Origin: Dipteronia dyeriana
Lineage: Eukaryota > Streptophyta > Magnoliopsida > Sapindales > Sapindaceae
Length of the DNA: 64,000 nucleotides
NCBI GenBank assembly: GCA_032871835.1
Contig: CM065299.1
Coordinates: forward strand, 41,242,706 to 41,306,705
Reading direction: 5' to 3'
Positions 44,607 to 55,498 of this stretch are shown here, piece by piece. The position numbers and the translations under genes were made by a program. A model generated the notes under the pieces. That model did no database searches, was not told the origin of the DNA, and saw only the letters and a list, made by a program, of their open reading frames with translations. Every line of letters starts with the position of its first letter. Position 1 is the stretch's first letter.

Positions 44607-46371
44607 AGAGTGGTCGAATTTCACATTATATATATATATAGTGGACAAAATCTTTGATCTAATTTACTTAGGGTTGGCCGAATTATACTTGCTTTTAATT
44701 TAAGAGACCAAATCCTCTCTTAAAGAGGATTTACTTGGTAGGCAAGAATCCTCTTTCTAGAATGATTTACTTAGTGACCAAGAATCCTCTCTTAAAGAAG
44801 ATTTCTTATCCACACCAAGATTTCGAATCCAACTCAATAGTGTATTTATTCAATAATCAATTATTGAATACAAATTAAATTGTGACTATATCAAAACTTT
44901 CTAATTTGACCAATTGTCAATTCAGAGTTTTAATAAAAATCAAATACTTCCTAATTTGACTAGATAAATAAAATATAGTATTTGATATTTATCATATTAC
45001 CAACAATAATATGACTCTTGGAGACTTTCTCCAACTAGGAAAAAGATTTTGACTTTTAATTAATTAATTTCCATTTAATTAAAATATATATATATATATA
45101 TATATATAAACAATACATAAGGCTATTATATAGCCCATTGTCGCCCAAGCTATGTAAATATGGGTCAAATATTGTTTATTCATGTTATTAAATCCATTGG
45201 ACATTAATAAAAAGTCCACATGTGAACTAGACTCATTCTTACTAAAAGAAACAAATTCACATGCCTTGCAACAATTCTAAATGAACCCATAATTGATCTG
45301 GTAGAATATATCAAATGATCCATGCAAGTTCGTGTGGATTGGGGATCTTGGTGGGCTATCTAAATTTAAGCTCCAATAGACATAACCTAATCATAATCAA
45401 TAAATGATTCAAAGAGGTCCGATCTATTTATTTTAGTTTATTCCACTAAAGAACTAAAATTGAACTCTTAAATAAAGATAGAATAAGTTAATATTCCTCA
45501 TTCATACCTTATAAAATCTTAATGGAGATAGTTTATTCTCGTGAAGAATACCAGTAATCGCCAAGAGCTCATAGACCGTCTATAGCTCTCCAAGTTACCA
45601 TATTTACTCATATTACCACTTTTTGAAATTGGATATTTTGACTTGTCCAGAAGCCATATTTCATTAGACAATATTGAAAACTTAACGTTAAGATTTAATA
45701 CCCAATACCTCGAAACATTCATATGATGATATTCTACTCTTATTTAATAATTGGAGTCATAATGTTCATATCTATAAATGAAGTCATCTATCGATTAACA
45801 AATGAATTCCACCAAACTATCGAGGATAGACTGTGCTATATAATCGTACTCATTGATAGCTCAAATGATAACACTCGCAACCATAAGTCCATCATTTATC
45901 TCAGGATTGAGATAAACTCTCTGATTGTTTTTAAGTGAAAACTTTTATCCATTGACGGTTATGGAGAAAGTACTTTACTATGATCTTATTCAATGCACCC
46001 AGTGCACTAGATTATTTTGCCTAAAGATGCCACACTTTGATGATTTTAGACTCATCATAACACATTTGATCCTACTCAAATGCTAGCAAAAGAATCTTCA
46101 ACTTTGACATGATAAAGATGCCCAACTTTTATCTTAAGTTGTGAATATTATTCAAGACTAGCTAAAGAATTATGTATACCTCATATATATCCAGATGTAT
46201 GAACAGTTCTTCTTTTCTCATAGTCTTTTGACTTATGATTATTTACTTTTGACAATTATAATAATTAAACTATAAATGCTATAAGATTTGTTAAACTAGA
46301 AATCACTTTATTAATATGAAAAGATTATCAAATACATTATTACACTCTTGCTATTGAGGATAATCCTAACA
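44041..46371 (-). mobile_element. Solo LTR A
   Basis: On the minus strand TGTTAGGATTATCCTC ... TTTTTCCCTACA, 2331 bp. Flanks GTTTT (44036-44040) and ATTTT (46372-46376) form a 4-of-5 target duplication. Same family as B (opposite strand) and C. Contains a (TTC)n microsatellite at about 44576-44605. No coding region; small frames such as 45519-45722 recur in B only because the LTRs are homologous. Confidence 0.85.
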
Positions 46372-46651
46372 ATTTTCTTAAGTGTCTTCTACCTCCATTC
46401 AAGCTCCTGAATACCGTGATACGCCCACACATTGTTGCCAATCACGGGACATATTCGGAAAGATCTTGTGGTTCTAATCAGGAAGCAAATTGAAAAGAAA
46501 TAAGGAGCCTTTAAATACTGGTATGAAATAGTTTCATCTCCCTCTTATTGTTTTTTATTATTATTGTACAAATAGGTTATTTTATGATTACATACAAATT
46601 TTTTAAAACCCCATTCCGCTGTGCACTCCAAAACATGGAACCAACAGGTAC

Positions 46652-47336
46652 CTACCCGTGCTATACCCGCGCATCGAGACGTGTATATAAATACTCTCAT
46701 CACTTTCAAGTGAGCTCTACCACAACTCAAACTGAAATCTCTACTTTCCTTCTCTTTCTAAAAGGTAAAACTTGCTTCTCACGTTTCAAATTCAAGACCA
46801 ATAGCTATGTTTCTCATTTTTAATCTTTTTTTAATATATTTTAAGCCTTAAATTTCATCTCTCCTTCTCAAATCATTCTCTATCACATGCTTAAACCCTA
46901 ACTTCTCTATGGACCCACGAATTCTTGCCAAATTATTGCTTGATTTTTATGTATGTATGTTGGGTTTTTATAATTGATGCATGTGGATATGTTAGAGAGT
47001 GATTTAGAACAAGAATTGCATATGGTTTTGCTTAAATTAATTTCTAGGTTTGATTGAATACATTGAAATAATTGCATGATTAGATGTTATCCTTAAGTCT
47101 TAGTTGATGCTTATGATATGTTAACTTGTTTGGATTCAATTTTTTGCACAGAAACATGCTTGAAACTATGATTATGAGTGTATCCTGAAGTTCCATTATG
47201 TATCTGCATTTTGCACTATGCGCACTGCAAGCATAATGAGGCAAAAAAATTTCTCATTTTTTTTCTACTTCATGAGATGTTTATGTTCTTGTTGTTTTTA
47301 TTTTCATCCTAAGATGAATGTTTTTAAGTGCAGATG
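46652..47336 (+). other. F internal: LTR/promoter-like sequence
   Basis: Starts CTACCCGTGCTATACCCGCG, like the F LTR U3, followed by GTGTATATAAATACTC (TATA-like) and a T-rich stretch ending AAGTGCAG at about 47334, similar to the leader before the F gag ATG. This may be an LTR/leader of a second Athila-like unit. No gene. Confidence 0.4.
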
Positions 47337-48640
47337 TGATCCAGAACTAGGAATATGGATAAGAAACTAGGCCAAAAGTCCTCAGACACCTCAATGCCTT
47401 CATAATGATGATTTCCCTAACCGCCTAGAGTACTTTAGGGGGAGGGGGATACTTTCAGAAAGAGGTTTGGATCTGCTGGATTTAGAGAACACACCTATTC
47501 CATAAACAGTGGAAATAAGAGGATGTCAGACATTAGTTAGCACCCTAGTGAGATATTGTCGAAGACTTGTGGAGGAATATTACATGAGTATGGGGCTTGA
47601 CGATTTCCAGCACAATGCTCCTAGTTGGTTAGAGGGGTGGAGGTATGTATGACAATTGATAAGTTCCCAAGGATCCGGAGGTGTTGGGCAGAATAAGAGA
47701 TGGGGTTATAGGGAATGAAGATTTTGATTTTGTTAAACAGAACGTGGATTTAGCCAACCAGTTGGTTGTAAATCCTATGGAGTTCTGGGTAGCTCCAACA
47801 TATCACATCAAGCACAGTAACTTAAAGCATGAATTTGGCCTGTGGAACATATTCATATCCCACTCTCTTAGGCCCAGGTTAAACATGACCAGAGTTCCCT
47901 TTAAGGTGGCAAATATCCTCCGATGCCCATCAACATTGGTCTCATCATCAAGTGGGAGATAATACTAATGGGGTGCATGAGGGTTGACAAGCAACCACTC
48001 ATTTCCCCGGCCTAATCATAAAATTTTATAGAAGAGCAGAGGTTGATTCTAGGAATGACCCATTGGAGTGGCACCCAGGAGATATTGGGTTGAGCACCTG
48101 GACCGATTTGAAAATTGATAGAGACTTCACAAGCAGAAGAAGGAAGATAGGGAAGAAGAAGGTGGGAGCCAAAAAAAGTTCAAACAGAGCATAATAATAT
48201 GTTCTATAGGACATGGACTTTGAGCCAGAGCAGTGAGATTTTGACCAGGGGGTTCCTGCCCCATCTGTTGATGATCATAGTGCAGTACCATGGCAGTCAC
48301 TCATTTTAGGGATGGCCAATTTACATACTTCCATGAACATATAGAATGCAAACTTCTCTAAGTTCCTCGCTGATCACATATGGAGTATGAAGGACCTTTG
48401 GTCCAACGTCACTAGCATGCGTTAGGAGCTATGACTGGTCCCATATGAGAAGATGGCAAAGAGATCCACTACATCTTCATTCCCAACCAGTGGCCACATG
48501 ATTGATCCTTACGCGGCAGAGCTATTGACAACAAAATAAATATCGATGAAGGAAACAGAAGAAAGAGCTAGAGCAAAAATGGATCCCAAGAGAAGGAGGA
48601 AGGATATGAGAGTCATTGATGAGTCGTCAGAAGAAGATTG
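47337..48640 (+). pseudogene. Remnant of putative plant transposon protein (PF20167-like)
   Basis: Broken frames with DFPNRLEYFRGRGILSERGL, DLLDLENTPIP, a stop, RRLVEEYYMSMGLDDFQ, NAPSWLEGWRYV, then in another frame (47681-47962) FWVAPTYHIKHSNLKHEFGL and WNIFISHSLRPRLNMTRVPF. The layout (ERG..DL start, LVREFY-like, then W.F.SL.P) recalls the Transposase_32 / putative plant transposon protein domain found with Athila-type sequences. A basic MDPKRRRKD tail and acidic ESSEED end at 48640. The role of the family is unknown. Assignment is by pattern only. Confidence 0.45.
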
Positions 48641-49885
48641 ATTATTATCTTTCAGTTATTTTCACTCTTGCTATTTTAGTTGAACTATTTTCTTTATATC
48701 TGTTTTAGAATTATTTTTCTAGGAATATATTATTTTTCTTTTGATATCATGTTGTGTATTTGGATATTTGTGGATACTTTAATGTTTGGAATTATGTTGC
48801 TAGATGTTAAAGACTTTGATGGAACCTATTGATCATATTTTTCTTTTTGTGATTGTTGACATTTTGGTAGATGTAGTGCTCAATGATGGCTTTTCATCTC
48901 TTGGGAAGAATCACCAATAACTTGTGAGTCGAGGAGGACGAGCAAGTCAAGGGTGCTCATAAAAGCGCAAAAGGCCATATCTTCTGAGGGATTTCCCACC
49001 ATTTTGTTCTTTAAGATTAATTGTTTATCTTTCTTATGAATGATTGAAATTATGATGAGATACAATTCACTTGTGAATATCTGTTGTGAATGGATTGTGA
49101 AGATAATATTTATGCATATTGATCGCATTTTTGAATTGAATTTGGATTTTATTGATTTATCATTTTTTATTGAAGTGATGAGCCAAAGGCTTTTCAGAAT
49201 ATAGGTGTGAATGTATAGGTGTTTAAATTGCAATATATTACCCATTCGGTTTGGGGTTGTACAGGGTTTCGCTGTAGAGAAAATCGGTTTGAGGGTTATC
49301 ATATCACATTTTGTTCGCATGTGTTTCATTTAAATAATGTATCTATAATGCCTTATTTACGAGCCTATTTTTGTTTTTTATTTTATTTTATTGGGCATTG
49401 ATTGTGATTGATTAGTGTCTAGGTTTGTTTTGAATAAGTTAGGTGCACGTCGCTAGGCCGGAGTCTCTTTCTTTAACATTGAGGACATTGTTGGGTTTTT
49501 GTTTGGGGGTGTAAACACCTTTATTGAGTCGTCTTTTTATATGTTTTGAGTCATTTTTAATTGTTTTGATCCAAATTTTTTAAATTGTCACAAGGATACA
49601 AAAAATTGCGCTTTAATTAGCTTGGGTGTGATGCATTGAGCGTGTGCTTGTGGCGAGTTTATTTATACTTGGTGTGTTTAATCTTGCATGGGCAAGTCCC
49701 ATCCTTTTAGTGTTCAAGTTGAGGGGACTCGGTGCTCAAGCACCTTATTCTAATAGTGGAGACTACCTAGAGAGTTCACAAACACAAACATTAAAGAGCA
49801 CATTTGAGTGTTATCTTTGTTTTATCTTAAATACTTATCTCGTCACATGCATCATTTGCCATAGGACATTACAATATATTATATT
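48641..49885 (+). other. F internal 3' non-coding region, first part
   Basis: No gene. TTAACATTGAGGACATTG then TTTTTGTTTGGGGGTGT (about 49471-49512) resembles the conserved pre-3'-LTR/polypurine signature of Athila elements, although the real 3' LTR of F is 4 kb further on. Confidence 0.45.
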
Positions 49886-52203
49886 TGTTAGGATTATGCT
49901 CAATAGAAAGAGTGTAATAATGTATTTGACAATATTACCATATTAATAAAAGTGATTTCTAGTTTAACAAATCTTATAGCATTTATAGTTCAATTATTAT
50001 AATTGTCAAAAGTAAATAATCATAAGATCAAAAGACTATGAGAAAAGAAGAATTATTCATATATCTGGATATGTATGAGGTAGACACAATTCTTTAGTTA
50101 GTCCTGAATAATATTCACAACTTAAGATAAAGGTTGGGCGCATTTATCTTGTCAAAGTTGTAGATGCTTTTTCTAGCATTTGAGTATGATCAAATGTGTT
50201 ATGATGAGTCTAAAATCATCAAAGTGTGGTGTCTTTGGGCAAAAGAATCTACTGCAATGGATGCATTGAATAGGATCACAGTGAAATACTTTATCTAAGA
50301 ACAGTCAATGGATAAAAGTTTTCACTTGATGATAATCGGAGAGTCTATCATAATCCTGAGATAAATGATGGACTTATGATTGCAAGTGTTATCATTTGAG
50401 CTATCAATGAGTACAATTATATAGTATAGTCTATCCTCGATAGTTTGTTGATATTCATTTGTTAATCAATAGAGGACTTCATTTATAGATTGGACAACGT
50501 GGCTCCATTTATTAAATAAGAGTAGAATATCATCATGTGGATGTTTTGAGGTATTGGTTATTAAATCTTAACGTTAAGTTTTCAATAGTGTCTATTGAAA
50601 TATATCATCTGGACAAGTCAAAATATCCAAGTTCAAAATGTGGTCATATGGGTAAATATGGTAATTTAGAGAGCTATAGGCGGTCTATGAGCTCTTGGCG
50701 ATTACTGGTATTCTTCACGAGGATACACTTTCTCCATTAAGAATGTCTAGGGTATGAATGAACAATGTTAACTTACTCTATCTTTATTTAAGAGTTCAAT
50801 TTTAGTTCTTTAGTGGAATGAACTAAAATTAATAAATCGAACCTAAGTGAATCATTTTTTGATTGTGATTAGGTTATGTCTATTGGAGCTTAAATTTAGA
50901 TAGCCCGCCAAGATCCTCAATCCATACGAACTTGCATGGATCACTTTATATATTCTACTAGACCAATTTATGGGTCCATCTATAATTGTATAAAGCATGT
51001 GGACTTGTTTCTTTTAGTAAGAATGAGTCTAGTTCACATGTGGACTCTTTATTAAGGTCCAATGGATTTAATAAAATAGAAAAAACAATATTGACCCATA
51101 TATATTGGCTTGGGAAGCTAAGGCTATATATAACAACTTATTATATTGTTTTTTATTTTATTAAAATTCAAAATCGTTTTTCTAGTAGGAGTAGGTCTCC
51201 TATTGACATATTATTGTTGATAATATGATAAGTATCAAATACTATATTTGATAAGTAGATAAATAAAAAGAAATTTATTTATCTAGTCAAATTAGGAAGT
51301 ATTTGATTTCTATTAGGACTCTAACTGACAATTGGTCAAATTATAAAGTTTTTGATTTAATCACAATTTAATTTTTATTCAGTAATTGGTTATGAATAAA
51401 TACACTATTTAAGTTGGATTAGGAGTCTTGGTGTGTAAAAGAAATCCTATTTTTAAGAGGATTGAAACAAAATTTTGATAAGAGTCTTGGTGAAGTAGAA
51501 ATCCTCTTTCTAGGAGGATTTTCAGCTACCTATATATACTCCTATATAGATTTTCGACCAAGACCTAATAATTGAAGTGATAAGTTATTTTTTATTTGTT
51601 TTTTTATAGTTATAAAAAACACTTCATCCAACTCATAGATATTGTGTATAAAATTTGGCCAAGAGAGAATTTTGAGCGTAGATAATTTGGTTCGTGCTCT
51701 AAATAAATTCGTCCAACTCTTAAGATTGGTGTGTGAAAATTCGGCAAAGAGAAAAAAGAAGAGAGAACGTGTTGTATTCGATAGTGCACTAGTAGCCTTT
51801 ACATTAAAAGGTTTTGTGTACAACATCAAATCTAGGTTCATGCGAGTTTCAATCAAATTGATTGATAATTCACAAGTGACCTAACGTTTTTTGTTTTTTC
51901 TTCTTGGAGGATTATTGTGACTAACAAAGAATAAGATTTTGTTTGTTTCCATCCTCAGGTATACAATTAAAAGAAAGGGAGCCCACACTTCTATGTGATT
52001 CACATTCGTGATTGGATTGGAAGATCTTACGGATTCAATTCGACGCTAGTTCAATTATCTCGATATAAAAAGTACGATACTTTTAATATATATCAATTAA
52101 TCTAGGGTTAAGGTTCTTTCTTTTAAAGGGAATTTTTTAAAAAAAAGTTTACCAAACCCTCATTCTACGCTTTCGCCGCGTTTTGAGCCGATTTTTCCCT
52201 ACA
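49886..52203 (+). mobile_element. Solo LTR B
   Basis: TGTTAGGATTATGCTC ... TTTTTCCCTACA, 2318 bp, flanked by a perfect duplication ATATT (49881-49885 and 52204-52208). Homologous to A in the opposite orientation (for example AACCTTAACCCTAG at 44125 and CTAGGGTTAAGGTT at 52103). No coding capacity. Confidence 0.9.
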
Positions 52204-52601
52204 ATATTTGTGTGGATTGCTTGATGAATGCTTACATTCCCTTGATAGATAGACATGTTGAAATGATTTTATGCAATGTGTGTGTATTAACTACTTATAT
52301 AGCCCTAACACATTTCCAAGTCTCTTAGGTGTGCTCCAAAGCCAAACTTGAGGTCAAACACATATCCTTTTCATTTGGTACCATAATTTAACCATATATC
52401 CCATAACCAAACACATGCCTACCCTTTTTGCCAATCATGTGAGGATGTGTAGGTGTGGTGGCGGAAAGGTGAAAAGCTCTAATATGTAAATATAGCATGT
52501 ACTTTGGCAGTATTTGTAAGTGTACAAGGCAAATGGCTCAAGATGTAAAAGAGCGAAAAATGTGCACTTAGAGCCTAAATAGTCAAATGTGAAAAGTGTG
52601 C

Positions 52602-52667
52602 AAAGAAGAAAAAAAGGAAAAAAAAAAGGAAAAAAAAAAGAATAGAAAAGAAAAAGAAAAAAAAGAG
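52602..52667 (+). repeat. 66-bp polypurine tract
   Basis: A/G only except for one T at 52643. Within the non-coding 3' region of F. Confidence 0.9.
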
Positions 52668-52734
52668 TCATGAATGTTAAATGTAATGTATTCACAAAAG
52701 TTGAGTGCACAAGTGATGCACAATGTGTGTGAAA

Positions 52735-52806
52735 GTAAGCCTAGACGCTAGTATCATGATTGGGAAGCAAGTAAGCCTAGACGCTAGTATCATGGTTGGT
52801 GACCTT
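52735..52806. repeat. Tandem duplication, 2 x 36 bp
   Basis: GTAAGCCTAGACGCTAGTAT occurs at 52735 and 52771 with the following CATGRTTGG also shared. The second unit diverges near its end. Confidence 0.85.
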
Positions 52807-53423
52807 TGAACTCAAAATTTTCCTACTTCTTTTGTTCACCACATTTCACCTCATGGCCCCATTACAACCAAAAGGGAAGACCTAATTAATCTTTAATAAA
52901 ATCTAAAATGGGAATGTTTGTTGAAGCATCATCTTTCATGTCCATGGCATTTGATTCATTTTCTAGGCAAGTTCACCGAGATAATAGGAGTTTTCATTGG
53001 TATATTGTATGCAATGTATTAGATTCCTATGCATAAACTCTATCTTTGCATATTTTGCGTGAGTGTAAACATAGGACTCCGAGCGGAAAGAAAAAAGTAT
53101 ATCCACGTGAGGTTTAGAGTCAAAGCGAATTACGCTCGAAGTGTAAGAGTGAGTAGTTTTCGATATGAGAGCGCCCTTAGGTATGGGATTCGTAATCTTG
53201 CGAGTTTCCCATGAGTTTTTTCGAGTTGCTTTAGAACATTTTACGTATGTCTACTCTTCTCTATCGCACTCCATGTCTCACCACCAGTTAAAAATGTGAC
53301 TTTTTAATTGTTTTCTTGTGTCTAGGAAATTTTTAGGTCGAGTCGTGTTTGTATTGTCTTGAGTCTATGTTTGATTATATTGAGTTTGCTCAAGGATGAA
53401 CAAAGATTTGGTTTGGGGGTATT

Positions 53424-54969
53424 TGATCACGCCAAAAGTGTTCTATATTTTTTCCCTCAATTCCATTTCCTTTCTCTTTTTTGTACATTTTTGTATCTTG
53501 TGGCTCGTTTGGTATGTTTGCAAGCAATTAGGTACATTTTAGAAATCAAGATGGAAAGCGTGGGATTTTCTAGAAAATGGGTCAATTCGATGAAGAAAGA
53601 GGAGCATAAGTGTGCTAGTACTGTGCGGGTCCATACTCGTACACTACCCACTCACAAAGAGAGGAAAGCTGAAGGATGCTCAATGAGCGGGTCTTCACCC
53701 GCGCACCAACCGTGCACAACCCGTGCAAACATCCAAGACCAGAGAAGGAAATCAGAGACTATTAGGACACTGCGCGGGTCCTGCGCGGGTGCCTACCCGT
53801 ACATTACATGTTTCAGATGCACCACATTCACATTTTTCTACCTAAATTCTGAACCCTATAAATATTTCCTATTCTGAAATGAACTCTCTCTCTTCCACTC
53901 TCTAACACACGTTTACACACCATTTACATAACATATTTTCTCTCTCCAGATCTAGGAATCATTTTTTTCTCCCAAATCCATTTAAACCATACATCATCTT
54001 CATATTCTCTACTCACAAATGACATTAAATATGGAAGCAAGCTCAAGGAAAGAAGTTCTTCATATAGGTCCCTTCTATTTCTCACCTCTTATTCTTTTTC
54101 TTACTATTGTCATGAACAGCTAAACCCACTTTAGGAGTTGATGTAATTAATTCAGAGTTACGGGATTTCCACCTTTTGATTTGATTAATATAGTTCCATT
54201 CATTATGTTTAATTGTGTTTAATTGTGTTTAATTATCTTTTGAATTAAGTAGGGATTCCAACTCTTGATTCTTGTTAATTGATTGAACCTATTTGAGTAA
54301 TCAAACTTTAATTGCAGTCTTTGTGTGGTGGGTAGGCATTCCAGCTCTCATATCACTTAGTGGTTGATTTTGGTATTTAATGCATTCAATACTCACTTCG
54401 GTTTGGGTAGGCATTCCAACTCTTGGTTTACATTCGGTACCAATCTATTTTCTTATCCATACACACATATGGTGTTTAGTCAAGCTCATTTGAATCAGAT
54501 GGGGTATGTTATGAGCATTCCAATCCATCATATCCCGACTTGGTAAACAGGGTGGATTATGAGCATTCCAATCCAAGTCATCCCGGCTACTATACATCTA
54601 TCCAAAGCAAAAGTGAAATGAGTAGATTGTGAGCTTTCCAATCCAAACCATCCCGGAAACTCTAGCAGGAGGATTAACCCTGTATTGTAATCGAATCGGG
54701 CATAATATCGGAGCTCCCATTATTTGTGTCTATATTGCATTGACTCTCATACCTCTCATTATATACCTTCACACACATTATATTATCTTTTATTTTGTTT
54801 AGTTTCTTTAGCTTAATAATAATTGCGTTTTCATTTATTAATTTCCAATCAAACAACAATTTCAATTTTTTTATTCTCACTTTATTTTCATTGCATTTAA
54901 TACCAGAGTCATAATTTAATCATAGCCAAAATTTTATTCTGATATTGCATATACGGTAAATGTGTGTCA
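53424..54969 (+). repeat. 3' LTR of F
   Basis: TGATCACGCCAAAAGTG ... GTGTGTCA, 1546 bp, followed by TCTTT. CCTATAAATATTTCC (about 53856) is a plausible TATA box. A degenerate direct repeat around GAGCATTCCAATCCA / ATCCCGG recurs three to four times (54510-54660). Confidence 0.85.
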
Positions 54970-54974
54970 TCTTT

Positions 54975-55498
54975 CTTTTTACTTCCCCACCAAAACCTTG
55001 CGAAAAGACGCATTTCAGTAATTAAGCTATGTGGCATCTAGAACAAACTCATAATATATGTTGGAATTGACTACAACACTACCTTGACCAAAATCGCTTT
55101 CCGACCAATAGACAACATTTTGTGTTCCCATCCCATAATCCTGTCACAAACGCGGTCAACCAGATTATAGAAAAATTTTCTTTTATGTCTTCCAGTGACA
55201 CACGAAAGCCCTAAATACCTTTCATGGCAATCAACCAACTGAATCCCTAAAAGAGTAGCCAATCTCTCATTCTCTACTTTACTAATAGTTGGACTCACAC
55301 ACATGGAAGTTTAGGGAAAATTAACCTACTGACCTGAAGCATTAGCGTAATCATCTAACACCCTCTTTATTGCCATACAGTTTGAGCCCGAGGCCTCTGA
55401 AAATAAAAGACTATCATCGACAAAAAATAGGTGGGTAATGGTAGGGCCCGATCAACTAAATCTAAACCCTGTGACAGTTCTGTTAACACGGGCCAAAT
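54975..55498 (-). pseudogene. LINE ORF2 fragment: RT palm and thumb
   Basis: On the minus strand from 55498: ARVNRTVTGFRFS, HLFFVDDSLLFSEASGSN (FVDD = catalytic motif C), CMAIKRVLDDYANASGQ, SPTISKVENERLATLLGIQL, CHERYLGLSCVTGRHKRKFF, DRVCDRIMGWEHKMLSIGRK, AILVKVVLQSIPTYIMS, FARFWWGSKKK. Continues in frame at 6154 after element F. Premature stops present. Confidence 0.9.

Larger units (their letters stand above)
8803..46646 (+). mobile_element. Solo LTR D (copia-like), split by T and A
   Basis: Begins TATTGGGGTTTTTGCCC (TG mutated to TA) and ends GGAACCAACA, so the ends are inverted TGTTGG/CCAACA. The 5-bp duplication GGTAC is at 8798-8802 and 46647-46651. Own sequence is 8803-9429, 43078-44040 and 46377-46646, about 1.86 kb, with no coding capacity, as expected for a solo LTR. 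The TGTTGGGGTTTTTGCCC start is typical of long copia LTRs; that family call is inferred. Confidence 0.75.
52209..53423 (+). other. F internal 3' non-coding region, second part
   Basis: No gene. Contains a purine tract, a 36-bp tandem duplication and, at 53407-53421, TTTGGTTTGGGGGTA, the probable polypurine primer just before the 3' LTR. Confidence 0.6.
6155..54969 (+). mobile_element. Athila-like Ty3/gypsy LTR retrotransposon F, host of further insertions
   Basis: LTRs begin TGATMAYGYCAAAAGTG and end GTGTCA. The 5-bp duplication TCTTT is at 6150-6154 and 54970-54974. The primer site resembles the tRNA-Asp site of Athila elements. A G-rich tract (TTTGGTTTGGGGG) precedes the 3' LTR. Own sequence is only about 8.6 kb: 5' LTR, a gag-like region, a putative plant-transposon-protein remnant, a long non-coding 3' region and the 3' LTR. 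The rest is solo LTR D with its contents (8803-46646) and solo LTR B (49886-52203). No pol domain of F survives, so it was non-autonomous or has lost pol. Confidence 0.85.

Noticed and set aside
45519..45938. 67- and 71-codon ORFs repeated at 50537-50740 and 60230-60445 as a conserved small gene
   Set aside because: They lie in homologous solo LTRs; the resemblance follows from LTR ancestry, and there is no codon-level sign of selection that I can see.
44041..52203. A and B as the two LTRs of one element with 46372-49885 as its internal domain
   Set aside because: They are in opposite orientation, and each has its own flanking duplication (GTTTT/ATTTT and ATATT).
53359..53877. 172-codon ORF
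   Set aside because: It spans the end of F's internal region, the polypurine tract and the 3' LTR; chance frame.
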